This document shows, one piece after another, positions 14,047 through 22,217 of a stretch of DNA of 64,000 nucleotides; the stretch's first letter is position 1, and every line of letters begins with the position of its first letter. The translations under genes were made by a program, and so were the position numbers. The notes beneath the pieces were generated by a model that was not told the origin of the DNA, searched no databases, and saw nothing but the letters and a program-made list of their open reading frames with translations. This DNA is from an uncultured Clostridia bacterium (lineage in GTDB: Bacteria > Bacillota > Clostridia > Oscillospirales > Ruminococcaceae), in assembly GCA_947630845.1 (NCBI GenBank), contig CANRJB010000007.1, forward strand, positions 29,342-93,341. The letters run 5' to 3'.

Positions 14047-16680
14047 TTACTTCTGGTCAGCGATAGCAGCCTGTGCCGCAGCCAGTCTTGCGATCGGCAC
14101 ACGGAACGGTGAGCAGGATACATAGGACAGACCGATCTTGTGGCAGAATTCTACAGATGTCGGGTCGCCGCCATGCTCGCCGCAGATGCCGAGGTGCATG
14201 TCCGGACGAACGCTCTTACCCATCTCAACTGCCATCTTCATCAGCTTGCCGACACCAGTCTGATCAAGCTTTGCAAACGGATCGTTCTCGAAGATCTTAG
14301 CATCATAGTAAGCACCGAGGAACTTGCCGGCATCGTCACGGGAGAAGCCATAGGTCATCTGCGTCAGGTCGTTTGTACCGAAGCAGAAGAATTCAGCTTC
14401 CTTAGCGATCTCATCAGCCGTCAGCGCAGCTCTCGGGATCTCGATCATCGTGCCGACCTCATACTTCAGATCTGCGCCTGCGGCAGCGATCTCTGCATCA
14501 GCAGTCTCAACGACGAACTTCTTGACGTACTTCAGCTCCTTGATCTCTCCGACAAGCGGGATCATGATCTCCGGAACAAGATCCCAATCCGGATGGTTCT
14601 TCTTGACATTGATTGCTGCACGGATGACAGCTCTTGTCTGCATCTTAGCGATCTCCGGGTAGGTAACAGCCAGACGGCAGCCACGATGACCCATCATCGG
14701 GTTGAACTCATGCAGGGATGCGATGATGTTCTTGATCGTCTCAACGGACTTGCCCTGTGCTTCAGCAAGCTTCTTGATGTCGTCCTCCTCTGTCGGAACG
14801 AACTCATGCAGCGGCGGATCGAGGAAACGGATGGTAACAGGATTGCCTTCCAGAGCCTCATACAGTGCCTCAAAGTCAGCCTGCTGCATCGGCAGGATCT
14901 TCTCAAGAGCCGCTTCTCTCTCCTCAACGGTGTCGGAGCAGATCATCTCACGGAACGCAGCAATTCTGCTTTCCTCAAAGAACATATGCTCTGTACGGCA
15001 CAGACCGATACCTTCTGCACCAAGCTCACGAGCCTTCTTGGCATCAGCCGGTGTGTCGGCGTTGGTGCGTACCTTCAGTGTTCTGTACTTGTCAGCCCAT
15101 GCCATGATGCGACCGAACTCGCCAGCGATCTTTGCATCTACAGTCGGGATGATGCCGTCATAGATGTTACCGGTCGTACCGTCGATGGAGATCTCATCGC
15201 CTTCCTTGAAGGTCTTGCCGGCAAGCTCAAACTTCTTGTTTGCTTCATCCATCTTGATGTCGCCGCAGCCGGATACGCAGCAAGTACCCATACCACGAGC
15301 TACAACGGCTGCGTGAGAGGTCATACCGCCACGAACGGTCAGGATGCCCTGTGCGGACTTCATACCTGTGATATCCTCCGGAGAAGTCTCGAGACGAACC
15401 AGAACGACCTTTTCGCCTTTTTCTGCCCATGCCACAGCATCGTCAGCAGAGAATACGATCTTGCCGGCAGCCGCACCGGGAGATGCACCCAGACCCTTGC
15501 CGATCGGGGTCGCACTCTTCAGCTTTGCAGCGTCAAACTGCGGATGCAGCAGAGTATCGAGGTTTCTCGGGTCGATCATAGCAACAGCTTCCTGCTCCGT
15601 TCTCATGCCCTCGTCCACGAGGTCACAAGCGATCTTCAGAGCAGCCTGTGCAGTTCTCTTACCATTTCTGGTCTGGAGCATATACAGATGACCATGCTCA
15701 ACAGTGAATTCCATGTCCTGCATATCTCTGTAATGGGATTCGAGCTTCTGGCAGACATCCTGAAAATCAGCAAAAGCCTGCGGGAATTTCTCTGCCATCT
15801 GTGCGATCGGCATAGGTGTACGCACGCCGGCAACTACGTCCTCGCCCTGTGCGTTGGTCAGGAATTCACCCATGAGCTTCTTCTCACCGGTTGCAGGGTC
15901 ACGTGTGAAGGCAACACCTGTACCGCAGTCATCGCCCATATTACCGAATGCCATGGACTGTACATTGACAGCAGTACCCCATGAGAACGGGATATCGTTG
16001 TCACGTCTGTAAACATTTGCACGGGGGTTATCCCAGCTGCGGAACACAGCCTTGATCGCACCGACGAGCTGTTCCTTCGGGTCAGACGGGAAGTCATTGC
16101 CGATCTTTGCCTTATACTCAGCCTTGAACTGGGAAGCCAGCTCCTTGAGGTCATCAGCAGTCAGCTCAACGTCCTGTGTCACGCCTCTTGCTTCCTTCAT
16201 CTTGTCGATCAGCTCTTCAAAATACTTCTTGCCGACCTCCATAACAACGTCGGAATACATCTGGATAAATCTTCTGTAGCAGTCCCAAGCCCATCTGGGG
16301 TTGCCGGACTTCTGTGCGATCGAAGCAACAACGTCCTCATTCAGACCAAGATTCAGGATGGTGTCCATCATGCCGGGCATGGAAGCTCTTGCGCCGGAAC
16401 GGACGGAAACAAGGAGCGGATTCTCGATGTCGCCGAATTTCTTGCCGGTGACTTCTTCCATCTTGGCGATATTAGCCTCGATCTCAGCCATGATCTCATC
16501 GCTGATGCCGCCGTCCTCATAGTACTGTGTGCAGGCTTCGGTAGTGATGGTGAAACCCTGCGGCACTCTGTCCTTACCGAAGATGGAAGTCATCTCAGCA
16601 AGGTTTGCGCCCTTACCGCCGAGAAGCTCACGCATATTTGCGTTGCCCTCAGTGAACTGATAAACAAATTTTTTGCTCAT
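14047..16680 (-). CDS. ppdK: Pyruvate, phosphate dikinase
   Basis: 877 residues, full length. It interconverts pyruvate + ATP + Pi and PEP + AMP + PPi; in glycolytic anaerobes it often runs towards pyruvate. The N-terminal ATP-grasp domain starts MSKKFVYQFTEGNANMRELLGGKGANLAEM; the swivelling His domain carries the phosphohistidine in GGMTSHAAVVARGMG near residue 453; the C-terminal PEP barrel has GLCRTEHMFFEE near residue 562 and the catalytic Cys in GICGEHGGDP near residue 830. The ATG has a GGAGGTAAAGACC site. A regulatory kinase/phosphatase gene is not adjacent. Confidence 0.97.
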   Translation of the reverse strand: MSKKFVYQFTEGNANMRELLGGKGANLAEMTSIFGKDRVPQGFTITTEACTQYYEDGGISDEIMAEIEANIAKMEEVTGKKFGDIENPLLVSVRSGARASMPGMMDTILNLGLNEDVVASIAQKSGNPRWAWDCYRRFIQMYSDVVMEVGKKYFEELIDKMKEARGVTQDVELTADDLKELASQFKAEYKAKIGNDFPSDPKEQLVGAIKAVFRSWDNPRANVYRRDNDIPFSWGTAVNVQSMAFGNMGDDCGTGVAFTRDPATGEKKLMGEFLTNAQGEDVVAGVRTPMPIAQMAEKFPQAFADFQDVCQKLESHYRDMQDMEFTVEHGHLYMLQTRNGKRTAQAALKIACDLVDEGMRTEQEAVAMIDPRNLDTLLHPQFDAAKLKSATPIGKGLGASPGAAAGKIVFSADDAVAWAEKGEKVVLVRLETSPEDITGMKSAQGILTVRGGMTSHAAVVARGMGTCCVSGCGDIKMDEANKKFELAGKTFKEGDEISIDGTTGNIYDGIIPTVDAKIAGEFGRIMAWADKYRTLKVRTNADTPADAKKARELGAEGIGLCRTEHMFFEESRIAAFREMICSDTVEEREAALEKILPMQQADFEALYEALEGNPVTIRFLDPPLHEFVPTEEDDIKKLAEAQGKSVETIKNIIASLHEFNPMMGHRGCRLAVTYPEIAKMQTRAVIRAAINVKKNHPDWDLVPEIMIPLVGEIKELKYVKKFVVETADAEIAAAGADLKYEVGTMIEIPRAALTADEIAKEAEFFCFGTNDLTQMTYGFSRDDAGKFLGAYYDAKIFENDPFAKLDQTGVGKLMKMAVEMGKSVRPDMHLGICGEHGGDPTSVEFCHKIGLSYVSCSPFRVPIARLAAAQAAIADQK

Positions 16681-16753
16681 TGGTCTTTACCTCCAACATA
16701 ATTTTCCCGGCACAGCGCACACAAAGCATGTCCGCCGCCGGATCTACCCTTCT

Positions 16754-16782
16754 ATTATACCATATCTTTCAAAAAAAAGCTA
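16754..16782 (-). promoter_or_regulatory. Extended -10 promoter of ppdK
   Basis: Minus-strand TGGTATAAT (complement of 16754-16762) gives a TGn-extended -10; the matching -35, TAGCTT at a 17-base spacing, is poor. The leader is about 70 bases. No other gene was seen between 16681 and 16872. Confidence 0.55.
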
Positions 16783-16872
16783 TCATTTTTTGGTAGAATT
16801 TCCGTGCAATTTTTTCAGCACTTTTCACAAAAAATGTGAACGCTTTCTAAACATTACAAACGATACAGCTGT

Positions 16873-17697
16873 CTATCCGATCTGTGCTTTGAACTCCTTG
16901 TAATTTCTGGTGTCCACAGATGAGCAGTAGACGGCAAATTCGATGTGCCGGAAATATCCCTGAAATTCCGGAAGAATGCTGTGATATGCCTGTGCGACAA
17001 CAGCAGGGTCATTCCGGAATGCCCCGCAGCCGAATGCCCCGAGGACAAGCACCTCATCCCCGTTTGCTGCCGCAATGGAAAGCATATGCCTTGCCCGTTT
17101 CTGGTGCAGGGCAAGCAATTCTGCATCGCTCATGCGGATGGTGTGACCCTTGCCGGGCTCCATGGCATTGCCGGGATAGAGGTTCGGGGCAGCGCAGGTA
17201 AGGACATCGACTGTACAGAAATCTGTCATACGCTGCGGTTCTGTCGTATCGGTCTTGATGATGCGGATCTCCGGCGACCAGATACAGGCATCCGTATAGC
17301 GCACATCACGGCGTTTCCTATGGAATTGATAATAGGCATCCATCTGTGTTTCCAGCACGGGATAGAGGGTGGAACAGCGGCAGAGACATTCTTCCTGCGC
17401 CGTACACCCATGTACGACTCCGCCGCCGGGATTCGTGGCAGAGGCAAAATTGTGTACGGCAATGCGTGCATCCGGATATACCTTCCGCAGCAGCATGGCA
17501 GCTTCAAAGCTGCGGTGCTGTGTGACGGTGACAACAGTCTCCTGCCCTTCCGTAAGTGCAGGCAATGACGGCGTTTCGTCCTCATAGTAGAGCTTGGTTC
17601 CGGCAATAGATGCCCTGACGGATGCTTGCAGCTCCGGTTCCTCCCCGATCCACTGCATCGTGTCTTTGAATATGGAGATCAGTTTCATTCTGTTCAT
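16873..17697 (-). CDS. Bacterial PARG-like protein (TIGR02452 family)
   Basis: 274 residues. The macro-domain core contains NFASATNPGGGVVHG followed shortly by TAQEE; GGG...QEE is the catalytic signature of bacterial poly(ADP-ribose) glycohydrolases. GAFGCGAFRNDP near residue 224 is the second conserved loop of TIGR02452 proteins. The family removes ADP-ribose from modified targets or binds ADP-ribose; the substrate here is unknown. The start at 17697 follows AAGGAGGAAGC and a perfect promoter lies upstream. It points away from the sigma-factor gene. Confidence 0.85.
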   Translation of the reverse strand: MNRMKLISIFKDTMQWIGEEPELQASVRASIAGTKLYYEDETPSLPALTEGQETVVTVTQHRSFEAAMLLRKVYPDARIAVHNFASATNPGGGVVHGCTAQEECLCRCSTLYPVLETQMDAYYQFHRKRRDVRYTDACIWSPEIRIIKTDTTEPQRMTDFCTVDVLTCAAPNLYPGNAMEPGKGHTIRMSDAELLALHQKRARHMLSIAAANGDEVLVLGAFGCGAFRNDPAVVAQAYHSILPEFQGYFRHIEFAVYCSSVDTRNYKEFKAQIG

Positions 17698-17748
17698 ATG
17701 CTTCCTCCTTGATCGGTCTGTCCGGTATCGTTCTGACTTTCTTATCTT

Positions 17749-17777
17749 ATTATATCGTATCATGACCGGAATGTCAA
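17749..17777 (-). promoter_or_regulatory. Promoter of the PARG-like gene
   Basis: Minus-strand TTGACA and TATAAT separated by 17 bases, a near-perfect housekeeping promoter. Confidence 0.85.
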
Positions 17778-17813
17778 GTGCTGCCAGTGATATGTAAATT
17801 TTCTGTGAACGCC

Positions 17814-17841
17814 TGTAACATCTGCCCTCTGAACCGGTCAT
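17814..17841 (+). promoter_or_regulatory. Possible ECF-type autoregulatory promoter
   Basis: TGTAAC at 17814-17819 and GGTCAT at 17836-17841 with 16 bases between resemble ECF -35 (GAAC/GTAAC) and -10 (CGTC/GGTC) elements. ECF genes commonly drive themselves, but the match is short. Confidence 0.35.
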
Positions 17842-17873
17842 ACAGACAGAACGCAGGAAAGTGAGGTGACGTT

Positions 17874-18341
17874 TTGGAGACGTTCGAGGAGCTTTATGCG
17901 GCATATTATGAGACGGTCTACCGCTATGCGCTGTCGCTGTGCAGGAGGGCAGATCTGGCAGAGGAGCTGACGCAGGAAACATTTTTCCGGGCATTGCAGC
18001 ATGTGCGGTCGTTCCGGGGAGAATGCCGTCTGGACGTGTGGCTCTGTCAGATCGCCAAGAACCTGTTCCGCACCCATGCCGCAAAAGAAAGCCGCCGTAT
18101 GCCCCTGACAGAACAGCTCCCGGCAGATGAGGACCTTGTGCAGGCACTGACCGATGCGCAGACAGCCCTGCATCTGCATGAACTGCTGCACCGGATGGAT
18201 GAACCTTATAAGGAGGTATTCTGGATGCGTGTGTTCGGGGAGTTGAGTTTCCGGGAGATCGCCCGTATTTTCGGAAAAACAGAGGGCTGGGCAAGAGTTG
18301 CCTACCACCGGGCAAAAGCAAAATTAAAGGAGGAATTGTGA
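17874..18341 (+). CDS. ECF-type RNA polymerase sigma factor
   Basis: 155 residues with a TTG start behind GAGGTG. Sigma region 2 spans about residues 5-70, with YRYALSLCRRADLAEELTQE and the -10-recognition DVWLCQIAKNLF; region 4 spans about residues 100-150, with EVFWMRVFGELSFREIARIFG. It lacks regions 1 and 3, as expected of ECF factors. The next gene, overlapping by one base, encodes its zinc-finger anti-sigma factor, so it probably answers an envelope signal. The inducing signal is not evident. Confidence 0.92.
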   Translation: METFEELYAAYYETVYRYALSLCRRADLAEELTQETFFRALQHVRSFRGECRLDVWLCQIAKNLFRTHAAKESRRMPLTEQLPADEDLVQALTDAQTALHLHELLHRMDEPYKEVFWMRVFGELSFREIARIFGKTEGWARVAYHRAKAKLKEEL

Positions 18342-19027
18342 TGAAACTGTCATGCCATCTTGTGAAAGATCTGCTGGAAGTCTACCGCACGGAGCAGTGC
18401 AGTGAAGAAACGAAACAGCTTGTGGAGGAACACCTGAAAACCTGTTCCGACTGCCATGCCTGCTATGATGCCCTGTGCGAAGCTGCAAAGGAAACAGCGC
18501 AGTCGCAGCAGGCAATGGAACAACAGCGTGCGGCATCGTTCCGGATGGTGCGCAAAAAGCTGAACCGGAAAACCATCCTTACGGTCTGTTTCAGTGCTGC
18601 CGCCGTGATCGCAGCCGGGGTGACGGCTGTCTGCATCATGGAGGGGACACAGCGGACGGTCGTCTATCAGGATAACATCCGGGTCGTCATGGAGAACGGC
18701 GCACTTGTCACCCGTTTACAGGGCAGCCGGGGCAGTGGGCTGCAAGCGAAGCGTGTGACCGTGGAGGAAGGTGCGGCAGAGAAGGTCTGCCTGTTTTATT
18801 CGCTGAGTGAGAGCGTGTGGGACAGTGTGAGAACACCGGACAGTGTTTATTGGGAAGAAACGCTCTGCTATGCCGACAGAGGAGCTGATGACGTGGACTG
18901 TGTTTATTATTACACCGGCAGCGATGCTGGACTGGAAACCATGAACCGGACGGAATTACAGACAGTCATCGACAATGCCGTCCTGCTCTATGAAAAGGGA
19001 CAGCAGACGACGATCACGGAACCATAA
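18341..19027 (+). CDS. Zinc-finger (zf-HC2) transmembrane anti-sigma factor
   Basis: 228 residues. An N-terminal putative zinc finger with HLKTCSDCHACY (His-x3-Cys-x2-Cys type) near residue 32 sits in the cytosol and should bind the ECF sigma factor. One membrane helix follows (about residues 70-92, VCFSAAAVIAAGVTAVCIM) and the last 135 residues are extracytoplasmic without a recognised domain, probably the sensor. ATG 18341 is chosen over GTG 18338 because AGGAGG is seven bases before it; it overlaps the sigma stop codon by one base. Confidence 0.88.
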   Translation: MKLSCHLVKDLLEVYRTEQCSEETKQLVEEHLKTCSDCHACYDALCEAAKETAQSQQAMEQQRAASFRMVRKKLNRKTILTVCFSAAAVIAAGVTAVCIMEGTQRTVVYQDNIRVVMENGALVTRLQGSRGSGLQAKRVTVEEGAAEKVCLFYSLSESVWDSVRTPDSVYWEETLCYADRGADDVDCVYYYTGSDAGLETMNRTELQTVIDNAVLLYEKGQQTTITEP

Positions 19028-19061
19028 TTATGAAAATTGTGTGAACTTTTGGAAAACCCTC

Positions 19062-19121
19062 TTGCATTTCCATGAAAATGTGCTATACTTAGTATTAGCA
19101 CTCAAAGAAAGAGAGTGCTAA
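19062..19121 (+). promoter_or_regulatory. htpG promoter with perfect CIRCE operator (HrcA site)
   Basis: TTGCAT at 19062-19067 and TATACT at 19084-19089 with a 16-base spacer. Immediately after, TTAGCACTC (19095-19103), nine bases, GAGTGCTAA (19113-19121): an exact match to the CIRCE consensus. The transcription start falls at its left edge, so HrcA binding should repress htpG until heat shock. Confidence 0.95.
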
Positions 19122-19146
19122 TTCGTGAGAGAAAGAGAGTGTTTGT

Positions 19147-21024
19147 ATGGAAACCAAAGCGTTTCAGGCAGAATCCAAAAAACTGCTCGACATGATGATC
19201 CATTCCATTTATACGCACAAGGAGATTTTTCTGCGTGAGCTGATCTCCAATGCTTCCGATGCGATCGATAAGCTGTACTTCCGTTCGCTGACGGATGACA
19301 CCGTCGGCATGAACAAGGATGATTTTGAGATCCGCATTGATGCCGACAAGGAAGCAAGGACGATCACTGTCACCGACAACGGCATCGGTATGACCGGCGA
19401 GGAGCTGGAACGCAATCTCGGCACGATCGCTACTTCCGGTTCACTGCAATTCAAAAATGACAATACACTGGGCGATGACCAGCAGATCATCGGACAGTTC
19501 GGCGTAGGCTTCTATTCGGCATTCATGGTCGCAAAGCGTGTGACCGTCTTTTCCAGAGCATTCGGCTCGGACAAGGCGTACAAGTGGCAGTCCGAAGGCG
19601 TGGAGGGCTATACCATTGAGGAGACGGAAATGGATACCCACGGCACAAAGATCGTGCTGGAGCTGATGGAGGATTCCGATGAAGAGGGGTACAGCGAATT
19701 TCTTGAATCCTACCGCATTCAGGGACTTGTGCGGAAGTATTCGGATTATATCCGTTTCCCCATCCGGATGGAGGTGTCACACCGGAAACTGAAGGAGGGT
19801 ACAGAGGATGAGTATGAGGACGAGATCACGCTCGATACCCTCAACAGCATGGTGCCCCTCTGGAGAAAGAACCGTTCGGAGCTGACGGAAGATGATTACA
19901 ACAACTTCTATCAGGAGAAATTCGTGGACTATATGCCCCCCATGTCGTACAAGCATGTACACAATGAGGGAACAGTAAGTTATGATGCGCTGCTGTACAT
20001 CCCGTCGAAAGCACCGTTTGACTACTACACACGGGAATATGAGAAGGGCTTGCAGCTCTATGCCAACGGCGTGCTGATCATGGACAAGTGTGCTGACCTG
20101 CTGCCGGATTATTACAGCTTTGTGCGTGGACTGGTGGATTCTGAGGACTTGTCGCTGAATATTTCCCGTGAGATGCTCCAGCATGACAGACAGCTGAAAA
20201 TGATCGCTAAGAGCATCGAAAAAACCATCCGCTCTGAGCTTGTTCACATGATCAAGAGTGACCGTGACAAGTATGAGAAATTCTTTGAGGCGTTCGGCAC
20301 ACAGCTCAAATATGGTGTCTACAGCGATTATGGCATGCATAAGGAAGATTTGCAGGATCTGCTGCTGTTCCAGTCGTCCAGAGGGGACAAGCCTGTGACG
20401 CTTGCGGAATATGTGGAAAGTATGCCGGAGGAGCAGAAGGAGATCTACTATGCATCCGGTGTGACTGCCGAAGCCATTGCTGCACTGCCGCAGACGGAAA
20501 TGGTGCGCTCCAAAGGGTATGAGATCCTGTACTTCACTGCCCCCGTTGATGAATTTGCGGCAAAGCAGATGATGAATTACAAGGGCAAGGAATTCAAGTC
20601 CGTCACTGCCAATGACCTCGACCTCAATACTGAGGAGGAGCGGAAAGAGCTGAATGAGAAGCAAGAGGAAAATAAGCCCCTGCTCGAGGAGATGAAGTCT
20701 GCACTGGAGGGTAAGGTGGAGAGAGTGGCACTGTCAAACCGCCTGAAAAGCCATGCAGTCTGCCTGACGAGTGAAGGCGACCTGACACTTGAAATGGAGA
20801 AGGTACTCAACTCCATGCCGACGGACAAGAAGGTGCAGGCAAAGCTTGTGCTTGAGATCAATCCGTCGCATCCGGTCTTTGCACGCCTGAAAGCCCTGCA
20901 CGGCAATGATGCCGATAAGGTGAAGAAGTATGCAAAACTGCTTTACGATCAGGCGTTGCTGATGGAAGGGATGCCGATCGAAAATCCGGCAGAATTTTCT
21001 GAACTGATCTGCGAATTGATGTGA
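19147..21024 (+). CDS. htpG: Molecular chaperone HtpG (Hsp90)
   Basis: 625 residues, standard length. The N-terminal GHKL ATPase domain contains ELISNASDAIDKLYF near residue 30, DNGIGMT near residue 78 and GQFGVGFYS near residue 118; the middle domain has IRFPIR and LNISREMLQHDRQL with the catalytic arginine; a C-terminal dimerisation domain ends the protein. It refolds clients in the cytosol with DnaK. The RBS is GAAAGAGAG. The CIRCE site just upstream places it in the HrcA regulon. Confidence 0.97.
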   Translation: METKAFQAESKKLLDMMIHSIYTHKEIFLRELISNASDAIDKLYFRSLTDDTVGMNKDDFEIRIDADKEARTITVTDNGIGMTGEELERNLGTIATSGSLQFKNDNTLGDDQQIIGQFGVGFYSAFMVAKRVTVFSRAFGSDKAYKWQSEGVEGYTIEETEMDTHGTKIVLELMEDSDEEGYSEFLESYRIQGLVRKYSDYIRFPIRMEVSHRKLKEGTEDEYEDEITLDTLNSMVPLWRKNRSELTEDDYNNFYQEKFVDYMPPMSYKHVHNEGTVSYDALLYIPSKAPFDYYTREYEKGLQLYANGVLIMDKCADLLPDYYSFVRGLVDSEDLSLNISREMLQHDRQLKMIAKSIEKTIRSELVHMIKSDRDKYEKFFEAFGTQLKYGVYSDYGMHKEDLQDLLLFQSSRGDKPVTLAEYVESMPEEQKEIYYASGVTAEAIAALPQTEMVRSKGYEILYFTAPVDEFAAKQMMNYKGKEFKSVTANDLDLNTEEERKELNEKQEENKPLLEEMKSALEGKVERVALSNRLKSHAVCLTSEGDLTLEMEKVLNSMPTDKKVQAKLVLEINPSHPVFARLKALHGNDADKVKKYAKLLYDQALLMEGMPIENPAEFSELICELM

Positions 21025-21036
21025 TATGTACCGTTC

Positions 21037-21057
21037 AGCCCACTTTTCCGGTGGGCT
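21037..21057 (+). terminator. Probable terminator after htpG
   Basis: AGCCCAC/GTGGGCT stem with a seven-base loop; a T-run follows only after ATCGGTG, so termination may be partial. Confidence 0.5.
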
Positions 21058-21084
21058 ATCGGTGTTTTTACAGAAAGGAATATT

Positions 21085-21603
21085 ATGCTTAACAAACTGC
21101 TCTATTTTTTTGTGAATCTGCTTCCGAAGTCCCTGCGGAAGATTTTTGACAGGTACGAGGAACAGATCGTCTATATCTACTATGGCGTGCTGACGACGCT
21201 CGTCAACCTGATCGTACAGTACGGCGTACAGTTCGGCATCCTGTCGCAAGTGCCGTGGAATGAACAGTTCGAGGTCACGCTTTCTACAGACATTGCATGG
21301 TGCGTGGCAGTGGTATTCGGGTTCTATGTCAACAAACGCTATGTGTTCAAAAGCAAGACGATGGAGAAAAAAGGTCTTGCATGGGAGTTTCTGTCCTTTA
21401 CCGGGGGAAGGGTGCTGACACTGCTTGCGGAGAATGGCATCATGCTGGTGGGCTCGTTCTTTTATCATGATGCGGAGACGGATACCGATAATTTCTGGAT
21501 CTTCACCCTCTTTAAGTTCATTGCACAGGTCGTGGTCACGCTGTCGAATTATTTTATCAGCAAGCTCATTGTATTCCGGAAGAAGAAAACGGAGGCGGAA
21601 TAA
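21085..21603 (+). CDS. GtrA-family membrane protein
   Basis: 172 residues with four predicted membrane helices (about residues 30-50, 68-85, 100-125, 138-162) in the GtrA layout: YYGVLTTLVNLIVQYGV in helix 1 and FGFYVNKRYVFKS after helix 2, both typical. GtrA proteins help flip or present polyprenyl-phosphate sugars, or act as small-molecule carriers. It overlaps the next gene by one base. The GT2 enzyme at 8.5-9.4 kb is a possible functional partner, but no genetic link is visible. Confidence 0.85.
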   Translation: MLNKLLYFFVNLLPKSLRKIFDRYEEQIVYIYYGVLTTLVNLIVQYGVQFGILSQVPWNEQFEVTLSTDIAWCVAVVFGFYVNKRYVFKSKTMEKKGLAWEFLSFTGGRVLTLLAENGIMLVGSFFYHDAETDTDNFWIFTLFKFIAQVVVTLSNYFISKLIVFRKKKTEAE

Positions 21604-22046
21604 TGGATATCTACGAGCGGACACCGCATTACTATGAGACAGATCAGATGCGGATCGTACACCATTCCAATTACATCCGATGGTTCGAGGAGGCTCGTAT
21701 CCACCATCTCGAAAGCATCGGTATCCGGTTTGCGGAGCTGGAGGCACAGGGGCTGGTGTGCCCGGTGCTGACGGTGCAGGCGGAATACAAGCAGATGGTG
21801 CGTTTCGGCGATACGGTAGCCATCCGCACCACCCTCAACTTCTATAACGGTCTGCGTTACGGCTATGCCTATGAGGTGACGGATGCCGGCAGCGGTGTAC
21901 TCTGCTGCAAGGGGACAAGCGTTCACTGTTTTCTGAAAACAGACGGGAGCATCCTGCGTGTGAAACGTGAGCGTCCCGATCTCGATGCAATGCTGCGCAG
22001 GGAATACGAAAACGATAACAGAGAGTATAATTTACAGCAGGATTGA
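21603..22046 (+). CDS. Acyl-CoA thioesterase, YbgC/FadM type (hot-dog fold)
   Basis: 147 residues. The YbgC/4HBT signature YYETDQMRIVHHSNYIRWFEEAR occupies residues 10-32; the Asp in this stretch is the catalytic acid of the family. Members cleave acyl-CoA or hydroxybenzoyl-type thioesters; the natural substrate cannot be read from sequence. The start is coupled to the GtrA stop by a one-base overlap. Confidence 0.88.
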   Translation: MDIYERTPHYYETDQMRIVHHSNYIRWFEEARIHHLESIGIRFAELEAQGLVCPVLTVQAEYKQMVRFGDTVAIRTTLNFYNGLRYGYAYEVTDAGSGVLCCKGTSVHCFLKTDGSILRVKRERPDLDAMLRREYENDNREYNLQQD

Positions 22047-22122
22047 CATTCCGAAAACGTTTATCTCCCGTTTTTTTATATTTTGTCATAACTGACAGGA
22101 AAATATTTGTAGAAAACGTCAA

Positions 22123-22151
22123 TTGCAACAAAGAGCAAAATAGGGTATACT
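22123..22151 (+). promoter_or_regulatory. Promoter of glgP
   Basis: TTGCAA and TATACT with a 17-base spacer, predicting a transcription start near 22158 and a 60-base leader. A GAAAACGTTTAT motif lies about 60 bases upstream, at 22054-22065, and loosely resembles a catabolite-repression site. Confidence 0.75.
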
Positions 22152-22187
22152 ATTATGTAAGGGGATATTGTGTCCCAAAACCTCATG

Positions 22188-22213
22188 AAAGGAGACGCTC
22201 CGTTTCCGGAGCG
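22188..22213 (+). promoter_or_regulatory. Shine-Dalgarno followed by a hairpin in the glgP leader
   Basis: AAAGGAGA (22188-22195) is directly followed by a perfect seven-base hairpin CGCTCCG/CGGAGCG (22196-22213, TTTC loop), then four bases and the ATG at 22218. Folding of the hairpin would bring the strong Shine-Dalgarno close to the start codon and hide a second GGAG inside the stem. Confidence 0.6.
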
Positions 22214-22217
22214 GAAA

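Noticed and set aside
14140..15984. 614-codon open frame opposite ppdK
   Set aside because: Antisense to an unmistakable enzyme; GC-rich third positions of ppdK explain the lack of stops, there is no ribosome site and no family resemblance.
17698..18321. N-terminal extension of the PARG-like frame across the sigma-factor gene
   Set aside because: The real start at 17697 has AAGGAGG and a promoter upstream; the extension overlaps the sigma gene on the other strand.
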